Assembly (NCBI RefSeq): GCF_028622835.1 | Contig: NZ_CP117677.1 | Coordinates: 2,156,820 to 2,220,819, forward strand | DNA: 64,000 nt | Source of the DNA: Caloramator sp. mosi_1 | GTDB lineage: Bacteria; Bacillota; Clostridia; Clostridiales; Caloramatoraceae | Direction: 5' to 3' | Part shown: piece after piece, positions 31,554-43,305 of the stretch | Layout of the letters: each line of letters begins with the position of its first letter | Numbering within the stretch: position 1 is the first letter of the stretch | Notes under the pieces: generated by a model | Told to the model about the DNA's origin: nothing | The model's database searches: none | Seen by the model: only the letters and a program-made list of their open reading frames with translations | Made by a program: the position numbers and the translations under genes

Positions 31554-32151
31554 ATGTTAAATAAGAAAATGATATCTTTAACATTAGCTTTAACGCTAAT
31601 GTTGATATCAACTCCAAATCTTGATGTACAAGCTGCAAAGACATCAAGCAAAACCAAAAGAATAGTTGTACAAAAGAAAACAAATAAGAAGGTTAGTGTA
31701 ACGAAAAAGAAAAAGACAGTAAAGAGAACAACGTCAAGAGGCAAAATATATTCACGTGGCTCTGGTTCAGTGATAGCTACAGGGAATATTGACGAGGTAG
31801 CAGATATAGCTAAAACACTACTTGGAGTAAGATATGTATATGGTGGTACAACAATAAGTGGCTTAGATTGTTCTGGCTTTGTACAATATGTTTATAAAAA
31901 ATTGGTGTAAATATTCCAAGAACAGCAAGTCAACAGGCAAGAGTAGGATTAGCTATATCAAAGGAGAATCTTAGAAAAGGCGACCTTGTATTTTTGAGAC
32001 TGTAAGTCCGGGTATATCCCACGTAGGTATCTATTTAGGAGATGGAAATTTTATACACGCTTCATCAACAGCGAAGAAGGTAGTTATATCGTCTTTAGAT
32101 TCAGGATATTATAATACAAGATATAGAGGAGCTGTTAGAATTATAAAATAA
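31554..32151 (+). CDS. NlpC/P60 peptidoglycan endopeptidase
   Basis: Secreted Cys peptidase that cuts the peptide stems of peptidoglycan. Signal peptide at residues 1-28 (SLTLALTLMLISTPNLDVQA followed by AK), a very basic Lys/Thr-rich linker, then the NlpC/P60 domain: GVRYVYGGTTISGLDCSGFV with the catalytic Cys, GISHVGIYLGDGNFIHAS with the catalytic His. About 199 residues. Frame changes near 31900 and 31997. It is controlled by the c-di-AMP riboswitch and ends in its own terminator. Confidence 0.92.
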
Positions 32152-32176
32152 AGCCTATTAAGGGCTTTATTTTTTA
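32147..32176 (+). terminator. Terminator of the NlpC/P60 gene
   Basis: 9-bp stem AATAAAGCC (32147-32155) with GGCTTTATT (32163-32171) followed by a T run; the stop codon lies in the 5' arm. Confidence 0.78.
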
Positions 32177-32255
32177 TAAAAATTTTTAATTTAAAATTAT
32201 TAATAATTTTAGAACTACTTAAATATAATTTAAATGAAATAAAGGAGGGGATAAA

Positions 32256-32933
32256 ATGAGATACACCAGATTGGAATTGAAGAAGAATGGTTTTTCAAAC
32301 TTTGAATTAGGGATAATATATTTTGTTTTAGTAATACCTTTGGTTTCTATATTGGTTGGGTGGTGTCTGACTCAATTTATAATATTACCCAAATTAAATA
32401 TTAAAAGTGATAGTGTTGATATGATTTCAATTAAAAGAGAAAACAAAATTTATCTATTACAAATAGGAGTTTTTACTAATGAAACTAATGCAAAGTCTAT
32501 GGTAGATAATTTAAATAGAATAGACGTGTATGGACACTACTATAAAGATAATGATACCTATAGAGTTATTACAGATGTATCAGTGGATTTAAATATTATA
32601 AAAAATAAAAAAGAAGAGCTCGATAAAAAAGGTATTAGCTCAATAATTAAAGAATTTGATATACAAAATAAAATTGATGAAAAGGAATATTATGATATGA
32701 ATAATCTTATTATTGCACAAATACAACTAAAAGATGGACAAGTTTCACAAGAACAATTTAATAAAATGTTAAAGGAGTTTTACGATAAGTACAAAGATGA
32801 CAAGAAGATAAGAGAGGTATGTGATTTGTTAATAAATTATCAAGAGGCAATAAAAAATAATAAACAGGATAAAGTTATTTATTATATAGTAAAAAGTATA
32901 AATTTTTTCAATATAGATCAAGTTAAATATTAA
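32256..32933 (+). CDS. SPOR-domain membrane protein
   Basis: Single-pass membrane protein (225 residues, intact). A membrane helix lies at about residues 19-42 (GIIYFVLVIPLVSILVG), and a SPOR-like domain at about 66-130 (YLLQIGVFTNETNAKSMVDN, then YRVITDVSVD), a fold that binds denuded peptidoglycan at septa. The C-terminal 95 residues are helical and Lys/Glu rich. The position before DUF4321-maf-radC-mreB is conserved in clostridia. RBS AAAGGAGGGG. Confidence 0.8.
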   Translation: MRYTRLELKKNGFSNFELGIIYFVLVIPLVSILVGWCLTQFIILPKLNIKSDSVDMISIKRENKIYLLQIGVFTNETNAKSMVDNLNRIDVYGHYYKDNDTYRVITDVSVDLNIIKNKKEELDKKGISSIIKEFDIQNKIDEKEYYDMNNLIIAQIQLKDGQVSQEQFNKMLKEFYDKYKDDKKIREVCDLLINYQEAIKNNKQDKVIYYIVKSINFFNIDQVKY

Positions 32934-33042
32934 ATTTTTATTAATGAACAGATAGGTATTGTAGTTACTATTTTTAAATGATAAACTTATTTGTGATGTG
33001 ATTAAATTTATTGTTTTTGGCAACATTTTAAAGGGGAAATAT

Positions 33043-33300
33043 ATGGGTAAAACAAAGGAAAAATTATTTAAGTTTATGGTAATTCTTCTTTGTGTTTTAG
33101 CAGGAGAAGCTATATATAAAGGTTTCTCTCAAATTAAAGGGCTAAGTTTTTTAACCGCTGAATTGATTATAGGAACTCAAAAGCCTATAAATTTAGATTT
33201 AATATTTTTTAATATAGTTATAGGATTTAATTTAAAATTAAATTTATTTTCAATAATAGGATTAATTTTAGGTATAATTTTAATAAAAAGAATTAGGTGA
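33043..33300 (+). CDS. DUF4321 membrane protein
   Basis: 85-residue protein with two hydrophobic helices, FMVILLCVLAGEAIY and LFSIIGLILGIILIK. The family is widespread in clostridia immediately upstream of maf and has no assigned role. I use ATG 33043 behind AAGGGGAA; an upstream in-frame start at 32998 lacks a ribosome binding site. Confidence 0.75.
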   Translation: MGKTKEKLFKFMVILLCVLAGEAIYKGFSQIKGLSFLTAELIIGTQKPINLDLIFFNIVIGFNLKLNLFSIIGLILGIILIKRIR

Positions 33301-33305
33301 TACAA

Positions 33306-33872
33306 ATGAAAATAATTTTAGCATCATCTTCTCCAAGAAGAATTGAAATTTTAAAAAACCTAAACTTACAATTTGAAGTAATTCCATCTGATTTTAAAGA
33401 AGAAATAAATTTAAATAATCCTATTGAACTTGTTAAAAATTTTGCTTATAATAAGGCCTTAGATGTTAAAGATAAAATTAAGGAAGAAGCTTTGATTATT
33501 GCAGCTGATACAGTTGTCTATAAAGATGGAAAGGTTCTTGGAAAACCATCAGATGAAGAAGATGCCTATAATATGCTTAAGTTATTAAGTGGAAGTGAAC
33601 ACCAGGTTTATACTGGCGTTTGTGTTTTTTATAATAACGACTACATAGTTGATTATTCCTGTACAAATGTATATTTTAAAGAATTGAGTGATTATGAAAT
33701 TAAGAAGTATATTTCAACTACTGAACCTTTTGGAAAAGCTGGTGCATACGCTATTCAGGGATTCGGGAGTTTGTTTGTAGAAAAAATAGAGGGATGTTAT
33801 TTTAATGTAGTTGGCTTACCTATAAATAAATTATATGATATAATAAATAGGATGGGGATAAATTTATTTTAA
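33306..33872 (+). CDS. maf: Maf-family nucleotide pyrophosphatase
   Basis: House-cleaning pyrophosphatase acting on dTTP/UTP-like or modified nucleotides. Intact, about 188 residues. Signatures: ILASSSPRRIEILKNL at the start, IAADTVVYKDGKVLGKP, VYTGVCVF, EPFGKAGAYAIQGFG and VVGLPINKLYDII. ATG 33306 follows AGGTGA and overlaps the preceding stop region. It is followed by radC and mreBCD, the common maf-radC-mre order. Confidence 0.95.
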   Translation: MKIILASSSPRRIEILKNLNLQFEVIPSDFKEEINLNNPIELVKNFAYNKALDVKDKIKEEALIIAADTVVYKDGKVLGKPSDEEDAYNMLKLLSGSEHQVYTGVCVFYNNDYIVDYSCTNVYFKELSDYEIKKYISTTEPFGKAGAYAIQGFGSLFVEKIEGCYFNVVGLPINKLYDIINRMGINLF

Positions 33873-33885
33873 GGAGAAGGATGGT

Positions 33886-34566
33886 ATGAACTGTTATTCT
33901 ATTAAAATCAAAGATATCCCCTTAAATGAAAGACCAAGAGAAAGACTTTTAAAGTATGGTGAAGAAGTTTTATCAAACCAAGAGCTTTTGGCAATAATAT
34001 TACGTACTGGAACAAAATCAGAAAGTGCTCTTGATTTAGCAAAACGCTTAGTTTCAAATTACGGTGGTATTACCTCTATTGCAAAAAGTTCTGTATATGA
34101 ACTTAGTAAGATTAAAGGAATTGGACTTGCTAAAGCTTGTGAAATTAAAGCTTGTGTTGAAATAGGTAGAAGAATAAATTCATTTAAAGATAGTCATAGA
34201 GTCAAAATAACTTCTCCTGAAGATGTTGCACTACTTATCGTTGACGAGATGAGGTTTCTAACAAAGGAACATTTTAGGGTTATATTTTTAAACACAAAAA
34301 TTATGTTATTCAAATAAAGGATATATCAATAGGTAGCTTAAATTCATCTATAGTGCATCCAAGAGAAGTTTTTAGAAGCAATAAAATTAAGCTCTGCTTC
34401 AATCATACTGTGTCATAATCACCCTTCAGGTGATACAACGCCAAGTCAAGAAGACATAAATATAACAAAACGGTTGGTTGAAGCAGGTAAGATAATTGGA
34501 ATTGAAGTTTTAGATCACATTATAGTAGGAGATATGAATTATTTAAGCTTTAAAGAAAAAATATAA
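33886..34566 (+). CDS. radC: RadC-family JAB-domain protein
   Basis: Protein of about 226 residues with N-terminal [20 protein letters not shown] and helix-hairpin-helix ([17 protein letters not shown]) followed by the JAB/MPN metalloprotease-like domain with [14 protein letters not shown]. Despite its name a role in DNA repair is not established. Frame changes near 34305 and 34372. It lies 13 bases after maf. Confidence 0.93.
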
Positions 34567-35624
<1,058 letters not shown>

Positions 35625-35647
35625 GTGATATAGAAAGAGGGAGCTAA

Positions 35648-36466
35648 ATGGATTTTTAAAGAACAGGTTATTAACTATAATACTTGTTCTTTGCCTTGTA
35701 TTAACAGTATTTATTGGAGTTACAGCAAATAATAAAAGTAATGAGGGGGCTATGCAAGGGGTTATAAATTCAGCTATAGCCCCTATACAAAAACAGATTT
35801 ATAATGCGGGGCAAAGGATATATAATATTTTTCGTTTGTATCTTCGATTTCAACATTAAGAAAGGAAAATATTGAGTTAAAATCAAAGTTAGAGGACTTA
35901 AGATTAAAGATAGTTGATTATGAAAAAATAAAGTCAGAAAATCTTGAACTTAATAAGCTTTTGCAGTATAAAAATGATGAAAATTTTAAATATATATCTG
36001 CAAATGTTATCGGTAAGGTTGGTGACAATTGGTTTAATATTATAATATTAGATGTAGGGATTAATGATGGCGTTAAAAGGGTTGCTATGTTAGAGCAGCA
36101 GATGGATTAGTAGGTAAAATTATCGAAGTAAATAATACAACTTCTAAAGTGATGACTATTTTAGATGAGAATTCAAAATTGCCTGTTATAATTAATGAAA
36201 CAGCAGAAGAAGGACTCTTAATTGAGAATAACAATAGCACTTTGTGCAAAGTGGCTTATTTACCAAGTGAAACCAAGGCTGTCGAAGGAAATATTGTTAT
36301 AACAAGTAATATAACAAGTAATCCAGATGTTTTAGTACCAAGTGGTATTATTGTTGGATTTATAGAAAAAATTGAGTATGAAAAGATTAATTTATCTAAA
36401 ACAGCCTATATAAGACCTGCTGTTGATTTTACCAAAATTAAAAAGGTACAAGTTTTAGTTAAATAA
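35648..36466 (+). CDS. mreC: Rod shape-determining protein MreC
   Basis: Bitopic membrane protein that links MreB to the wall synthases. N-terminal helix LLTIILVLCLVLTVFIGV, a coiled-coil (RKENIELKSKLEDLRLKI and following), then the beta-barrel domain with VGDNWFNIIILDVG, AADGLVGKII and DILVPSG-like VPSGIIVGFI. About 273 residues. Frame changes near 35658, 35832 and 36090. Confidence 0.93.
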
Positions 36467-36479
36467 AGGGGAAAGAGTT

Positions 36480-36986
36480 GTGAAACGAGGTATAACTTTT
36501 ATACTATTAGGTTTATTATGCTTAATTTTACAAAATACTATATTTATGAATTTTAGTATATTAGGAGTTAAAGTAGATTTATTATTAGTTTATATAGTTA
36601 GTATTTCAATGTTTCTTGATAAGATGGAGTTAATATTTGTTGTAATACCAATAGGCATTTTAAAAGATGCCTTTTTTCCTTATGTATTTGGAATTAATAC
36701 ATTGACCTATTTGATAGTATCTTACTTTGTAAACCTAATTGAAGGTAAAATATATAAAGATACAATTATAATACCAGTATTATTTATAGGTTTGGCTACT
36801 ATTATAAAATTTTTAATTTTCATTTGTTTTATGTATCCAACAGGAATGCTAAGCTTTAGTTTTGGAAATATAATAATTTTATTTGTTAAAGAGCTGGTTT
36901 TAAATGTTTTAATGATTTTATTTGTTTATAACAGAATAAGACGTATAGTTACCTCAGAAAAGTTAAAAAAGGATTGGAAGTTTTAA
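36480..36986 (+). CDS. mreD: Rod shape-determining protein MreD
   Basis: Integral membrane partner of MreC, 168 residues and about five helices, intact. GTG 36480 lies behind AAAGGGGAAAG. The hydrophobic N-terminus ITFILLGLLCLILQNTIF and the PIGILKDAFFPYVFGIN region fit MreD. Identification rests mainly on position between mreC and mrdA. Confidence 0.9.
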   Translation: MKRGITFILLGLLCLILQNTIFMNFSILGVKVDLLLVYIVSISMFLDKMELIFVVIPIGILKDAFFPYVFGINTLTYLIVSYFVNLIEGKIYKDTIIIPVLFIGLATIIKFLIFICFMYPTGMLSFSFGNIIILFVKELVLNVLMILFVYNRIRRIVTSEKLKKDWKF

Positions 36987-36998
36987 GTAGGTGATTGA

Positions 36999-39504
36999 AT
37001 GAAAAAAATAGAATTAAACAATTTACAATAGTATTAATTTTGATGTTTTTAACTTTAGCATTAAGGCTGGCTTTTTGCAAATAATTAATGGAGATTATTA
37101 TAGTCAACAGGCTGAAGCGGTTTTTAGTAGAGTTTATAGTGAAAGACCACAAAGAGGAGAAATTTTAACACGAGAGGGAATTAAATTAGCTACAAATATT
37201 CAAAGCTTTAATATAGTTTATACTGATAATAGAAATGTTGTATCAGATAGAGATATCCCAAGAATACTATTAAAAACAATTAGAGTTTTTAAGAATGAAA
37301 CTACAGATTACGAAAAATTGATTTTAGACGCAATTCCCATAAAGGTTGAAAATGAAAAGGTAGATTTTAATTTTATGGTATATATATCTGAGGAGGATGA
37401 AGAGTTAAGAGATATAACAAGTGAAGAAGAAAAAATAAAGAAAATAGAGGAGAAAAGACAAAAATTATTAAAAACTAAGGAGGAGAGGTTTAAAAAAGAC
37501 TATAACATTCCTTTGGATTTTGATGCAAAAAAACGTTATATGAACTACTTGTGAAGTTTAAAATTGCAAACAAAGTAGGAGATAGCTACACACTTATAGA
37601 TAATATGACATTGCAGGAAGCAAGAGATGTATTAGCCCTAAGAATTCTAATAGATAAAAATAAGTTTTTCAAGTATAAACCTGTAGTAATAGCTAAAAAT
37701 GTTTCAAGAAAAACTGCTTTTTATATTGCAATGAAATCTGAGGAGCTTCCTAATGTTACTTTTAATGAGGAACCTCTAAGATATTATCCAAATGGAGATT
37801 TTGCTTCTCATATAATAGGGCATTTAACAAGAGTGGGTGAAAATAATTCTGAGAAATTTAAAAGTCTTGGTTACGATATCAACAATGAATGGATTGGAGC
37901 AATAGGGCTTGAAGCTAAATTTGAAAATATAACTACTAATGAATATGGTGCATCGCTAAGAGGTGAGCCTAAAGAAAAATATATTACTGTAGATAAGTTT
38001 GGTAATCAGTTAAAATTGATTGGAGAAGTAGAAGGCATTCCTGGTGATTCAATTGTTACAACTATAAATTATAATTTGCAGAAGGTAGCAGAAGAATCAC
38101 TTGATAGATTACTTAAAAATTTGCAGGAAGGTAAAGTTGATGGTACAAAAAGACCCTATGCCAATAGAGGTGCAGTAGTAGTTGTTGATGTAAAAACGGG
38201 AGAAGTACTTGCATTGGTAAGTAAGCCAAGTTTTGACCCTAACCTATTTGCAGAGTTTGGAACTATTAAGGATGAAGAAACAAGATTACGAATTCTTGCT
38301 CCACAAACTTTCTTAACTGAATCACAGAAGTATTATTATGAAGTAAAAAATTAGATATTGTTCCTAATCCAACATTTAACTATGCAACTCAATCGTTGGT
38401 TCCTCCAGGATCAACCTTTAAGTTACTAACATCAATTGCTGCACTGGAGGAAGGAATAATTACACCAAATACAATAATAGTAGACAGAGGTATGTACAGA
38501 GAATTACCAGGCTTTAGTGGGAATTGCTGGATATGGAATGAGAAACATACAACTCACGGTCCAGTAAACGTAGCAAAGGCATTACAGGTTTCCTGTAACT
38601 ATTTTTATTACGCAGTTGCACAAAAATGGGATGGGATAAATTTGATAAATGGGTTAGAAAATACAATTTCATAAGAGAAGGCGATAATACTGCAACAGGG
38701 ATTGAGATATTAGAACGATTTGGCCAAGCAAGTAGTGTTGAAAAAGAAAAGTATTATATATTGGAAAATATATAAATAAAATCAGAAATAGATTAAATAT
38801 AAAAGAAGATGATAAAATTTTAGCTTATATAAGAGAAATGTTTTTAAATGAGAACTTAGATGATACAAGATTAGCAGGACTTAGTGAAAATCAAAAAAAT
38901 ATATTAATAGTGTATATAAAGAATTTTTATCAGAATCTAAAAATTTAGGTGCACTTTTAAGTGCATCTATAGGTCAGGGTGAAAATACATTTACTCCATT
39001 ACAGCTGGCACAATTTTATATGACTGTTGTAAATGGTGGAAACAGATATAGGTTGCACTTAGTTAAAGAAATATTAAATCCTGATGGATCTTCTAAATAC
39101 AAAGTAGAACCTGAAGTTTTAGATAGAGTGGAAATAAAACCCGAGACATACAAGGCAGTAATGCAGGGTTTGGAAAAAGTTAATCAAGAAGGTTCTGCAG
39201 CAAGTGTTTTTAGAAATTATCCTATTCCGACTGGTGGAAAGACTGGTACAGTACAAATCGCTAATTCATTAAATTCTGATGAAGCAAAAAAATTAGTGCA
39301 GAGGGAATAGTTGCAAATGGAGTATATGTTGGGGTTGCTCCAATAAATGATCCACAAATAGTTGTAGTAACATTAGTTTTTAATGCAGGACACGGATATT
39401 CCTGTGCTGGTGTTGTTAAGGATATTTATGATGAATATTTTGGACTTAATAAAGTGCAACAAAATAATGAAACAACAACACAACAGTCTAATTTAAATCA
39501 ATAG
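36999..39504 (+). CDS. mrdA: Penicillin-binding protein 2, peptidoglycan transpeptidase
   Basis: Class B PBP of the elongasome, partner of RodA. N-terminal anchor helix (QFTIVLILMFLTLALRLAFL), dimerisation domain with YSERPQRGEILTREG, then the transpeptidase domain: PPGSTFKLLTSIAAL (catalytic Ser and Lys), QVSCNYFYY (SxN), GGKTGTVQIA (KTG). A charged Glu/Lys insertion at about residues 130-170. About 835 residues. Frame changes near 37005, 37550, 38352, 38640, 38755, 38900 and 39298. Last gene of the mre operon, followed by a terminator. Confidence 0.94.
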
Positions 39505-39518
39505 CTAATAGTTAATAA

Positions 39519-39553
39519 AGGGGAGACATAAAAAATGTCTCCCCTACAATTTT
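39519..39553 (+). terminator. Terminator of the mre operon
   Basis: 11-bp perfect stem AGGGGAGACAT (39519-39529) with its complement at 39535-39545, followed by a T-rich tract. Confidence 0.85.
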
Positions 39554-39687
39554 TAGACAAATTTCCTTATCAAAAATGTATTTTTCAAAATTAATTTGTA
39601 TGTTAAAATATTAATGTGTAATAATTTTTTAGAAGGAATATTAAATTTTATATAGAATAATATAATTAAGTGACCTTGGAGGTAAAA

Positions 39688-40297
39688 ATGGGTAGCATTG
39701 TGATAAAGGGAACAAAAGAAGGTCTAATATTATATTTAAACAGCAATAATAAAGAAGTTTTAGAAGAAGAGATAATAAAAAACTTGACAATGCTAAGGAG
39801 TTTTTAAGGGAAGTAGTTTAAAATTGGTAGACAAGCTAAATTTATTAGATGATGATTTTCTAAAATATATGCAAGAACTACTTAAAGAAAAATATAGTAT
39901 AAATGCATATTATGAAAACATAAAGGTAAAGGAAGAAACTGAAAAGATTTTTTCAGGTATATATGAAGGGAAAACAAAATTCATAAGAAATACAGTAAGA
40001 TCAGGTCAAAGAATTTATTGTCAAGGTAATGTAGTTGTTATTGGAGATGTTAACTCAGGTGCAGAGATAATTGCAAATGGCAATATTGTTATTTTAGGTG
40101 CCTTAAGAGGGGTTGTACACGCTGGTGCTAATGGGAATAGAAAAGCAATTGTAGCAGCATATATGTTACAGCCATCTCTATTAAAAATTGCAGATATAAC
40201 ATCGAGAGCACCAGATGAAAAAATAAAGCCTAAAGTGCCTGAAGTAGCTAAGGTAAAGGATAATTTTATTGTTATAGAACCATATAAATTTATATGA
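39688..40297 (+). CDS. minC: Septum site-determining protein MinC
   Basis: FtsZ-polymerisation inhibitor. N-terminal domain (SIVIKGTKEGLILYLNS), linker, then the beta-helical C-terminal domain with RSGQRIYCQGNVVVIGDVN, GAEIIANGNIVILGALRG and HAGANGNRKAIVAAYMLQP. About 203 residues. Frame changes near 39778 and 39815. ATG 39688 follows TTGGAGGT. First gene of minCDE. Confidence 0.94.
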
Positions 40298-40315
40298 TGA
40301 TGGAGGGATTAAATA

Positions 40316-41112
40316 ATGGGAGTGGCTATAGTAGTAACATCAGGAAAAGGTGGCGTTGGTAAAACAACAACAACAGCTAATATTGGGACAGCACTTGCAA
40401 TGCTTGGCAATAAAGTTGTTGTAGTTGATGCAGATACTGGTTTAAGAAATTTGGATTTGCATTTAGGATTAGAAAATAGAATTGTTTATAACTTAGTAGA
40501 TGTAGTAGAGGGTGTTTGTAGATTGAAACAAGCACTTATTAAAGACAAAAGATATGATAATTTATTTTTGTTGCCTACAGCACAAACAAAGGATAAAACT
40601 GCTGTTACACCAGAGCAAATGCAAAAGCTAATTGATGATTTAAAAAGGAGTTTGATTATATTATAATAGACTGTCCTGCAGGAATTGAGCATGGATTTGA
40701 AAATGCAGTTGCTGGTGCAGATAGAGCAATAGTTGTTACAACTCCAGAAGTATCAGCTGTTAGAGATGCAGATAGAATAATTGGAAAGCTTGAGGCTAAG
40801 GGTTTAGAGGATCATCAGCTTATAATAAATAGAATAAAGTATGAAATGACTAAGAAGGGTGAAATGTTAAATATTGATGATATGACAGACATATTGGCAA
40901 TTAAGTTGCTTGGAATAATACCAGAGGATGAAAAAATAGTAATTTCTACAAATAGAGGTGAACCAGCAGTTACAGACGAAAATTCTAAGGCAGGTAAAGC
41001 ATATAGAAATGTTGCAAGAAGAATAATGGGAGAAGAAGTTCCATTCTTAGATTTAGATGAAGAACCAACTGGTCTTTTTGCATCAATCAAGAAGATATTC
41101 TTTAAGAAGTAA
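40316..41112 (+). CDS. minD: Septum site-determining ATPase MinD
   Basis: Membrane-cycling ATPase that recruits MinC. Deviant Walker A SGKGGVGKTTTTANIG, VVVVDADTGLRNLDLHLGL, IDCPAGIEHGFENAVAGAD, and a C-terminal amphipathic membrane-targeting helix GLFASIKKIFFKK. About 265 residues. One frame change near 40650 (G run before AGTTTGATTATAT). RBS GGAGGG. Confidence 0.96.
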
Positions 41113-41123
41113 GGGGTGTTGCT

Positions 41124-41395
41124 ATGGATTTATTTAAGTTTTTAGTAAAGAAACTCCTTCAAAGGATGTAGCGAAGGAAAGACTTAAGTTAATACTTATA
41201 CACGATAGAGCAAATGTTTCACCACAGTTTTTGGAAATGGTGAAGGGAGATATTATTAGAGTAATTTCAGACTATGCTGAAATTGATGAAACAGGTTTAG
41301 AGATAAAGCTTACAAGAGCAGGTGAACAGGGAACTTCATCTCCAGCACTTGTTGCAAATATACCCATAAAGAAAATGAAGGACTTTGGAAGATAA
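41124..41395 (+). CDS. minE: Cell division topological specificity factor MinE
   Basis: About 90-residue partner of MinD that drives its pole-to-pole cycling; its presence implies an oscillating Min system as in other clostridia rather than the DivIVA-based Bacillus type. Signature: KDVAKERLKLILIHDRANVS and the C-terminal dimerisation strand GLEIKLTRAG. One frame change near 41145 (T run in KFF). The stop is inside the 5' arm of a terminator. Confidence 0.93.
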
Positions 41396-41418
41396 GATGT
41401 TTTCTTATCTTCTTTTTG
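41389..41418 (+). terminator. Terminator after minE
   Basis: 9-bp stem AAGATAAGA (41389-41397) with TCTTATCTT (41403-41411) followed by CTTTTTG. Confidence 0.75.
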
Positions 41419-41449
41419 TTTTATAATATAGTAGTTAAGGAGGTGTAGT

Positions 41450-42621
41450 ATGATTAATATAAATAAAAAATTATTTAGATATTTTGATTGGAGTATATTT
41501 ATTAGTATGATTGTTATATGCTTTTGGGTATTTCAACTATCTTTTTGCTAATAATGCTTTAGAAACAGGAAACTTTCGAAATACAATCGCACAGACTATA
41601 ATTTTTTTCATATCACTTTTTGTATTTGCTTTTGTTATATTAATAGATTACACTACAATTGGTTCCTACTATAAAATAATTTATGTTGTAACAAATTTAA
41701 TGATAGTAGCAGTTTTGTTGTTTGGTAGGGAGGTAAATGGAGCTAAGGCGTGGCTTGGTGTTGGACCTTTTGGTATACAGCCATCTGAGTTTGCAAAGCT
41801 TTCAATAATAATTGGTCTATCTAAAATTTTAGAGGAAGTTGAGAATGTTAATAAATTTGATGTATTAAAAAAGTTGCAATTTTTGTATTAATACCAATGG
41901 GTTTGATACAGTTGCAGCCTGACTTAGGAACTAATATGATAATTGCAGTTATAGTTCTTGGAATATTGTTTGTAGCTGGATTAGATTTGAAGTTTATTTA
42001 TATTCCTCTGTCTATTCTTGCTGTGCTATTGCCTATAGCTTGGAATTTAAATATTATAAAGACATACCAAAAACATAGAATACTTGTTTTTTAAATCCCG
42101 AGTTAGATAGATTAGGGGCTGGGTATAACGCATCTATGGCAAAGCTTGCTATTGCATCAGGTAAGTTTTTCCCAAAGTCATCATTTGCAGATATTATTCA
42201 CGGCAACACTCAACTATCTTCAGGGAAATTTATACCTGAAGCACATACTGATTTTATATTTGCAGTTTTTGCAGAGAATTGGGGATTTTTAGGTTCAGTT
42301 ATTCTTTTAATTCTTTATCTTAATATTTTATATAAAGCTATTAAAATATCAAAGGTTGCAAAGGACAAGTTTGGGCAATATATTGTTATCGGAATAGTTA
42401 CTATGATAGCTTTTCAAATATTTCAAAATATTGGTATGGATATAGGCTTGATGCCAATAACTGGTATACCACTTCCTTTTATGAGCTATGGAGGAACTTC
42501 CCTTTTAACTAATGTTATTGCAATAGGGCTTATATTAAACGTTAGTATGAGAAGAAAAAAATTAATTTTTAAAGTGCATGCTTTTGCATGCATTTTTTAT
42601 TTACTAAAAATAAATATATAG
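41450..42621 (+). CDS. rodA: Rod shape protein RodA (SEDS glycosyltransferase)
   Basis: Polytopic peptidoglycan polymerase acting with PBP2. About ten helices. Signatures: GAKAWLGVGPFGIQPSEFAKLSIII near residue 100 (split here over the helix), PDLGTNMI, GAGYNASMAKLAIASG, FIPEAHTDFIFAVFAENWGF, and the C-terminal PITGIPLPFMSYGG. ATG 41450 follows AAGGAGGTG. Frame changes near 41513, 41883 and 42090. As read the last frame runs through a terminator hairpin; with one more T near 42570 it would end at about 42572, which is more likely. FtsW is the alternative, but position after min genes and motif set fit RodA. Confidence 0.9.
42574..42600 (+). terminator. Terminator after rodA
   Basis: Stem TGCATGC (42575-42581) with GCATGCA (42586-42592), TTTT loop, followed by a T run. 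Confidence 0.75.
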
Positions 42622-42644
42622 TAGATTAAAAGGAGGTGTTTATA

Positions 42645-43296
42645 ATGAATCAATATTATAACAATAGGTTTGGATATAAAAGAAAGAATAATAAGTATCT
42701 GGAGGGATTTACCAAAAGATTAGCAGTAGTAGCTGTAATTTTTATTTCTATGTTTACTGTAAAAATAACATATATATATAATGGTAATACAGCCTTATTC
42801 AAATTAGAAAAATTCTATAGAAAAGATTATACTTTAAGTATAAAAAATATTGCTACTAAAAATAATTTTATAAACGTTTTTTCTAATAAATTTAGTATTA
42901 ATGAAAAGAAATCTTTTAAACTTGAGTTTATGCCGATAGAGGGTCAGATTAGTAAATCCTTTGGAGAATATATAGATGCGAATACTAAAAAAGCTTTTTA
43001 ATAACGGAGTAGACATTGAAATAAAAGATACTGACAATATACTTTGTGTATTTGATGGGGTTATAGAAAAGGTTGAAAATACAAAAGAAAATGGTATAGT
43101 AGTGACAGTAAAGCATATAGACAATTACAAAACTATTTATTACAACCTAATTGAAATAAATAAAGAAGTTGGAGAAGAGATTAAAAAAGGTGAGATTATT
43201 GGAAAGGTAGATAAAGAAAAAAATAAATCCTTTCATTTCGAATTAATGTATTCGGATAGCTATGTTGATCCTATAAAGTATTTGAGCACTAAATAG
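42645..43296 (+). CDS. SpoIVFA-like membrane protein with degenerate M23 domain
   Basis: Probable regulator of the intramembrane protease encoded next. A membrane helix at about residues 26-45 (LAVVAVIFISMFTVKITYI), a linker, and a C-terminal LytM/M23-like fold (IEGQISKSFGEY start, VTVKHIDNYKTIYYNL, HFELMYSDSYVDPIKYL end). The zinc ligands of active M23 enzymes look lost: the HxxxD position reads NNGVD and the HxH position reads SFH. About 217 residues. One frame change near 42998. ATG 42645 follows AGGAGG. It precedes the M50 protease as spoIVFA does in spoIVF operons. Confidence 0.75.
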
Positions 43297-43305
43297 AGGT
43301 TGAAG

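Noticed and set aside
41600-42600. FtsW instead of RodA
   Set aside because: Position after minCDE and mre genes, and the motif set, fit RodA better; no murG or ftsQ nearby.
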